Assembly: GCA_002295885.1 (NCBI GenBank)
Contig: DBGM01000011.1
Coordinates: 140,654-204,653, forward strand
Length of the DNA stretch: 64,000 nt
Direction of reading: 5' to 3'
Source: Phycisphaerales bacterium UBA854
GTDB taxonomy: Bacteria > Planctomycetota > Phycisphaerae > Phycisphaerales > SM1A02
Position numbers and translations under genes: made by a program. Below, piece after piece: positions 61,316 through 64,000 of this stretch. Numbering within the stretch: the first letter of the stretch is position 1; each line of letters starts with the position of its first letter. The notes under the pieces were generated by a model that worked only from the letters and a program-made list of their open reading frames with translations, made no database searches and was not told the DNA's origin.

Positions 61316-62187
61316 CACATCCCACCTCCTGCCGCCAACCCACCGCTCGGACCATGACCGGAGTACTTGGACCGGTATCCGAGCACGAGCAGGCCGCCTG
61401 CGACCAGTACGACGGTGAGTACGCCGCCCAATCGCATGATCTTCCATGCATCCGCAATGTAGCTGTTGCGATCCGGATCCCACTGGAAGCAGTTGAAGAG
61501 CAGCAGTGTATCCAGAGGCGAGCCGATCCGGCCTTCGGACGACTCCACTAGTGCCAGGCGAAGGTCGCGCGGCTTGAACAGCACGTCGTTCATGTACAGC
61601 GAGATCCGACCTTCGGGGGTGATAAAGATGATGCTCGCGGTGTGTGCGTACTCGCCGGAGACCTCGTCGTAGCGGTAGCCGAAGCCGACGCCGTCCGCGA
61701 GCCGCTTGATGTCCTCTTCTTCCCCGGTGAGGAAGTGCCATCCCTCGGCGGCGGAGTCACGGCCGTACTCGGAGAGGTAGGATTTCTTCTTGTTCCTGGC
61801 CAGATCGGGCCCCTCGTCCGGGTTGATGCTGACCGTGACGATGTCGAATTCCTTCCCCGCCGACCAGTCGAGCTCCTTGAGGCCGTCGAGCATCCCGTTG
61901 AGCGTCAGGCTGCAGAGCATGGGACAGCGGTAGTAGTTCAGGGTGAGGATCAGGGGCTTGTCCCGGTCCAGGTACTCCTCGAAGACCACCGGCTCACCCT
62001 TCTCGTTGAGGAACCGGACGTCACGGGGGACGTACTGATCCAGCTTCTGGGTGATCCCCACGCCTTCCATCTCCGCGGCCTCCTGGCCGGGCAGGACGCT
62101 CGGCTGGGCCGTCGCGATCCAGGACGGAACGAGTGCGGCACACAGCGATGCCGTCGTGATGGAGATGGGCCGGAGACGACGGGTCAT
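61315..62187 (-). CDS. SCO1/SenC-type copper chaperone
   Basis: 290 aa with a signal peptide and a thioredoxin-fold domain. CPMLC (Cys88, Cys92) and the distal His in EYAHTASIIF bind copper for CuA assembly. A C-terminal membrane helix (about 251-270) is followed by a Gly-rich tail, which is the layout of membrane-bound SCO proteins in ACIII operons. Its start overlaps the upstream small gene (ATGA). Confidence 0.93.
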   Translation of the reverse strand: MTRRLRPISITTASLCAALVPSWIATAQPSVLPGQEAAEMEGVGITQKLDQYVPRDVRFLNEKGEPVVFEEYLDRDKPLILTLNYYRCPMLCSLTLNGMLDGLKELDWSAGKEFDIVTVSINPDEGPDLARNKKKSYLSEYGRDSAAEGWHFLTGEEEDIKRLADGVGFGYRYDEVSGEYAHTASIIFITPEGRISLYMNDVLFKPRDLRLALVESSEGRIGSPLDTLLLFNCFQWDPDRNSYIADAWKIMRLGGVLTVVLVAGGLLVLGYRSKYSGHGPSGGLAAGGGM

Positions 62188-62549
62188 GGCTTGGCCTCCC
62201 CGCCGTACTCGTCGATGACGAGTTGCACCGCCTGATCCATGGGGATCTTCAGGGACCGTTCGCCGGTGAGTTCACCGTCCGCATCGGTCCAGGTCTCCCA
62301 GTGGGCATCCTGCTCGAGGGCCAGGACGCGGGCCTCCCGCATCAGCTGGGTGGCCTGGGTCCGGACACTGACCACCTTCCGCTTGGTCTCGCGGTGCACG
62401 GCTCCGTAGAACATTGCTGCGACCGCCAGACAGATCACCGCGAAGAGGATGATGCTGCAGATCCCGATCATCCACGTGGACATCGGGCGGGGATCCTCGG
62501 TATCACCGGAAAGCTGGCCGTCAGGCAGGATGGACTCGTCGTGGGACAT
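62184..62549 (-). CDS. small membrane protein in the oxidase operon, unknown
   Basis: 121 aa with one membrane helix (about 26-49, WMIGICSIILFAVICLAVAAMFYG), a short outer N-terminus and a cytoplasmic tail with WETWTDADGELTGE. It lies 3 bp after actF and overlaps SCO1 by 4 bp, so it is co-expressed with both. I do not recognise a family; an assembly role for ACIII or the oxidase is possible from position only. Confidence 0.75.
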   Translation of the reverse strand: MSHDESILPDGQLSGDTEDPRPMSTWMIGICSIILFAVICLAVAAMFYGAVHRETKRKVVSVRTQATQLMREARVLALEQDAHWETWTDADGELTGERSLKIPMDQAVQLVIDEYGGEAKP

Positions 62550-62552
62550 GGA

Positions 62553-63830
62553 TCAGTAGTTCTCGAAGCTCATGGACTCCGACAGCCTGGGATCGGAAAT
62601 CGGTACGAGGCTGCACCGACGGAGGTTAAACATCGTGCCGGAGAGCAGCAGGCTGAGCATGCTCACCGGCAGCACGAAATCGACGACGTTGAGCTGCCAG
62701 CCGATGCTGGCCGGCGTGACGGCGGCGACCAATTGATCGTAGGTCTCGGCTTCGGCGAGGGCCACCTCGGGAACAGTTGGAATGACAAGCCAGTAGACGT
62801 CCACGCACAGCATCAGGACCATCCACCCCGCGATCAGGGCGATCGAGCCCCGGAGCCGCTTCGGCCACCGGGAGACCAGGAGGAGGAAGGGCAGCACGAA
62901 GTGGCCGAAAATCAGGATATGGGACACCCAGAACCACGAACCCAGCTGCCGGGGGAAGAACCAGGAGGTCTCGATCGGGATGTTCGCGTACCAGATCAGC
63001 ATGTACTGGCTGAAGCCGATGTAGGCCCAGAAGACGACGCCGAAGGCGAAGAGCAGCTTGCCCAGATCGTGGTAGTGCTCGCGGGTGATGGCCTCGCGGA
63101 CCCGTCCGGCCCGCTGGAGGAAGTACACCAGCACCAGGACGCAGGAGAAGAACCCCGTGACCGAGACGGCGAAGAAGTAGACGCCGAACATCGTGCTGAA
63201 CCACTTGGGCTGCAGCGACATGATCCAGTCGTAGGACGCAAAGGTCTGGCTCAGTGCGTAGAGGATCATGGCCAGCGGCGCGAACCACTGCATGGTGTTG
63301 GTGATCCGGTAGTCGCCGCTGGCATCCTGCCGCCTCGACAGGCGGAAGTAGAACCGAGCGATGACGGCCCAGATGGTGAAGAAGACGACGGCGCGAATGC
63401 ACCAGAAGGTCACGTTCAGGTACGACGCCTTCTTCTTGATCAGATAGTCGTGCGAGGCGATCTCGTAATCGGCCCAGGGGAAGAGGTGCCCCCCCTTCCC
63501 GGTGGCGACGAGCACGAAGATGGGCACAAAGAGGATCCAGAGCCACGACAGGTTGGCCGCGATGCCCTCGGCGATCCGCCGGACCGTCACCGACCATCCG
63601 GCCTTCGTGATGTGCTGGAGGATGGTGAAGAACATGGCCCCGAGTGCGACAGAAAGCACTACGAGGAAGGCGAACAGCCACGACTTCATGAAGGCGTCGT
63701 CGCCCCCGATGCCCTTGAGACTGTAGGCGACACCCAGCCCGACCAGACCGATCGCGCCGGAACCGACGAAGACCGCGCCGCCGAAGCTGCCCAAGGCGAG
63801 GTTGTCACGGGAAAGGTCGACCTGCTTCAT
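62553..63830 (-). CDS. actF: alternative complex III quinol-binding membrane subunit (ActF-like)
   Basis: 425 aa with about ten membrane helices of the NrfD-like type. Typical stretches are FASYDWIMSLQPKWFSTMFGVYFF and FWAYIGFSQYMLIWYANIPIETSWF, which are conserved in ActF of quinol:cytochrome c oxidoreductases (they form the second quinone-linked subunit). It transfers electrons from menaquinol toward the cytochrome subunit. ATGA overlap with actE; a gap of 3 bp to the next gene. Confidence 0.93.
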   Translation of the reverse strand: MKQVDLSRDNLALGSFGGAVFVGSGAIGLVGLGVAYSLKGIGGDDAFMKSWLFAFLVVLSVALGAMFFTILQHITKAGWSVTVRRIAEGIAANLSWLWILFVPIFVLVATGKGGHLFPWADYEIASHDYLIKKKASYLNVTFWCIRAVVFFTIWAVIARFYFRLSRRQDASGDYRITNTMQWFAPLAMILYALSQTFASYDWIMSLQPKWFSTMFGVYFFAVSVTGFFSCVLVLVYFLQRAGRVREAITREHYHDLGKLLFAFGVVFWAYIGFSQYMLIWYANIPIETSWFFPRQLGSWFWVSHILIFGHFVLPFLLLVSRWPKRLRGSIALIAGWMVLMLCVDVYWLVIPTVPEVALAEAETYDQLVAAVTPASIGWQLNVVDFVLPVSMLSLLLSGTMFNLRRCSLVPISDPRLSESMSFENY

Positions 63831-64000
63831 GTCGCATCCCCCTCACCGGGCTCCACCTTGGTCCGGACGGGAAGCGTGTCCGCGCCCGGCACGCGTTCCA
63901 CCGGTGCGTTCTGGGAGTACTGGAGGGCCTTGACCCAGGCGACGATCGCCCAGCGATCCTCGAGACGAATCTGCGACGCGTAGCCGGCCATGTTTCGGAT
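63827..64000 (-). CDS. actE: cytochrome c subunit of alternative complex III (partial)
   Basis: Only the last 57 codons are in the window; the gene continues past 64000. The visible part has NMAGYASQI, with the axial Met of a monoheme cytochrome c, and EDRWAIVAWVKALQ, the standard C-terminal helix, followed by a short tail. It shares ATGA with actF, the same gene order as in known ACIII operons, so the rest of the operon lies to the right. Confidence 0.85.
   Translation of the reverse strand: MRNMAGYASQIRLEDRWAIVAWVKALQYSQNAPVERVPGADTLPVRTKVEPGEGDAT

Noticed and set aside
62223..63983. 586-codon plus-strand ORF opposite actF and neighbours
   Set aside because: It runs antisense across three genes in an operon with overlapping starts; composition is typical of a shadow frame.

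Overview
The window is GC-rich bacterial DNA that reads as a planctomycete, most likely Phycisphaerae-like. The evidence is two large secreted proteins with C-terminal dockerin-type repeats, DUF1080 and DUF6807 sugar-related domains, a cytochrome c next to a sorbosone-dehydrogenase-like protein, 'NxDWLTEQRA' porins, many EF-hand proteins, an alternative complex III / caa3 oxidase operon and several ECF-type sigma factors. This assignment is inferred from family content; no rRNA is present to confirm it. No CRISPR array, insertion sequence or prophage was seen, so this looks like ordinary chromosome.

Layout. 1-5.5 kb: an envelope-type cluster with a partial EF-hand coiled-coil protein, an ECF sigma factor, an anti-sigma-like protein, a Spy/CpxP-like EF-hand protein, an M48 protease and a sorted surface protein. 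5.5-9.2 kb: a small lipoprotein, a DUF1570 putative metalloprotease, a structured RNA with its own promoter and terminator, and an endonuclease/exonuclease/phosphatase lipoprotein. 9.2-15 kb: a TauE exporter, an EamA transporter - indoleamine 2,3-dioxygenase - DUF6807/DUF1080 operon, and an FHA-sigma factor fusion. 15-26 kb: dCMP deaminase, panD, tandem dockerin paralogues, a cytochrome c/dehydrogenase pair, a PqiA-like protein and small proteins. 25.7-26.7 kb: tRNA-Glu(CTC) and tRNA-Ala(GGC). 26.8-34 kb: a catalytically degenerate S9 peptidase, thioredoxin, folP and glmS, divergent from rarA and 5-formyl-THF cyclo-ligase. 34-39 kb: an L,D-transpeptidase and two porins separated by RNA-rich intergenic DNA. 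39-49 kb: an orphan nuoH, carB, then plsC-ruvA-manC-ruvX-ABC-F. 49-52.7 kb: a 6-phosphogluconolactonase-like protein, a terpene-cyclase-fold protein and an esterase. 52.6-64 kb: the terminal respiratory module: ctaA; ctaB with a DUF3179 gene; and on the minus strand actE-actF-unknown-SCO1-ctaC-ctaD-ctaE-subunit IV-second subunit III.

How it works together. The last 11 kb encode a complete route from quinol through alternative complex III to a cytochrome-c-fused caa3 oxidase, with copper delivery (SCO1) and heme A synthesis (CtaA, CtaB). Genes are packed with 1-11 nt overlaps (ATGA, GTGA, TGATG), implying translational coupling. GTG starts occur only inside operons.

The most notable signals beyond ordinary genes are: a recurrent TANNNT box 5-7 nt before the ATG of at least ten genes, suggesting leaderless mRNAs; the RNA at 7498-7770 whose terminator hairpin contains the next gene's start codon; four convergent gene pairs that meet exactly at TGATCA; two CU-rich, anti-Shine-Dalgarno tracts followed by terminators; and the FHA-sigma fusion.
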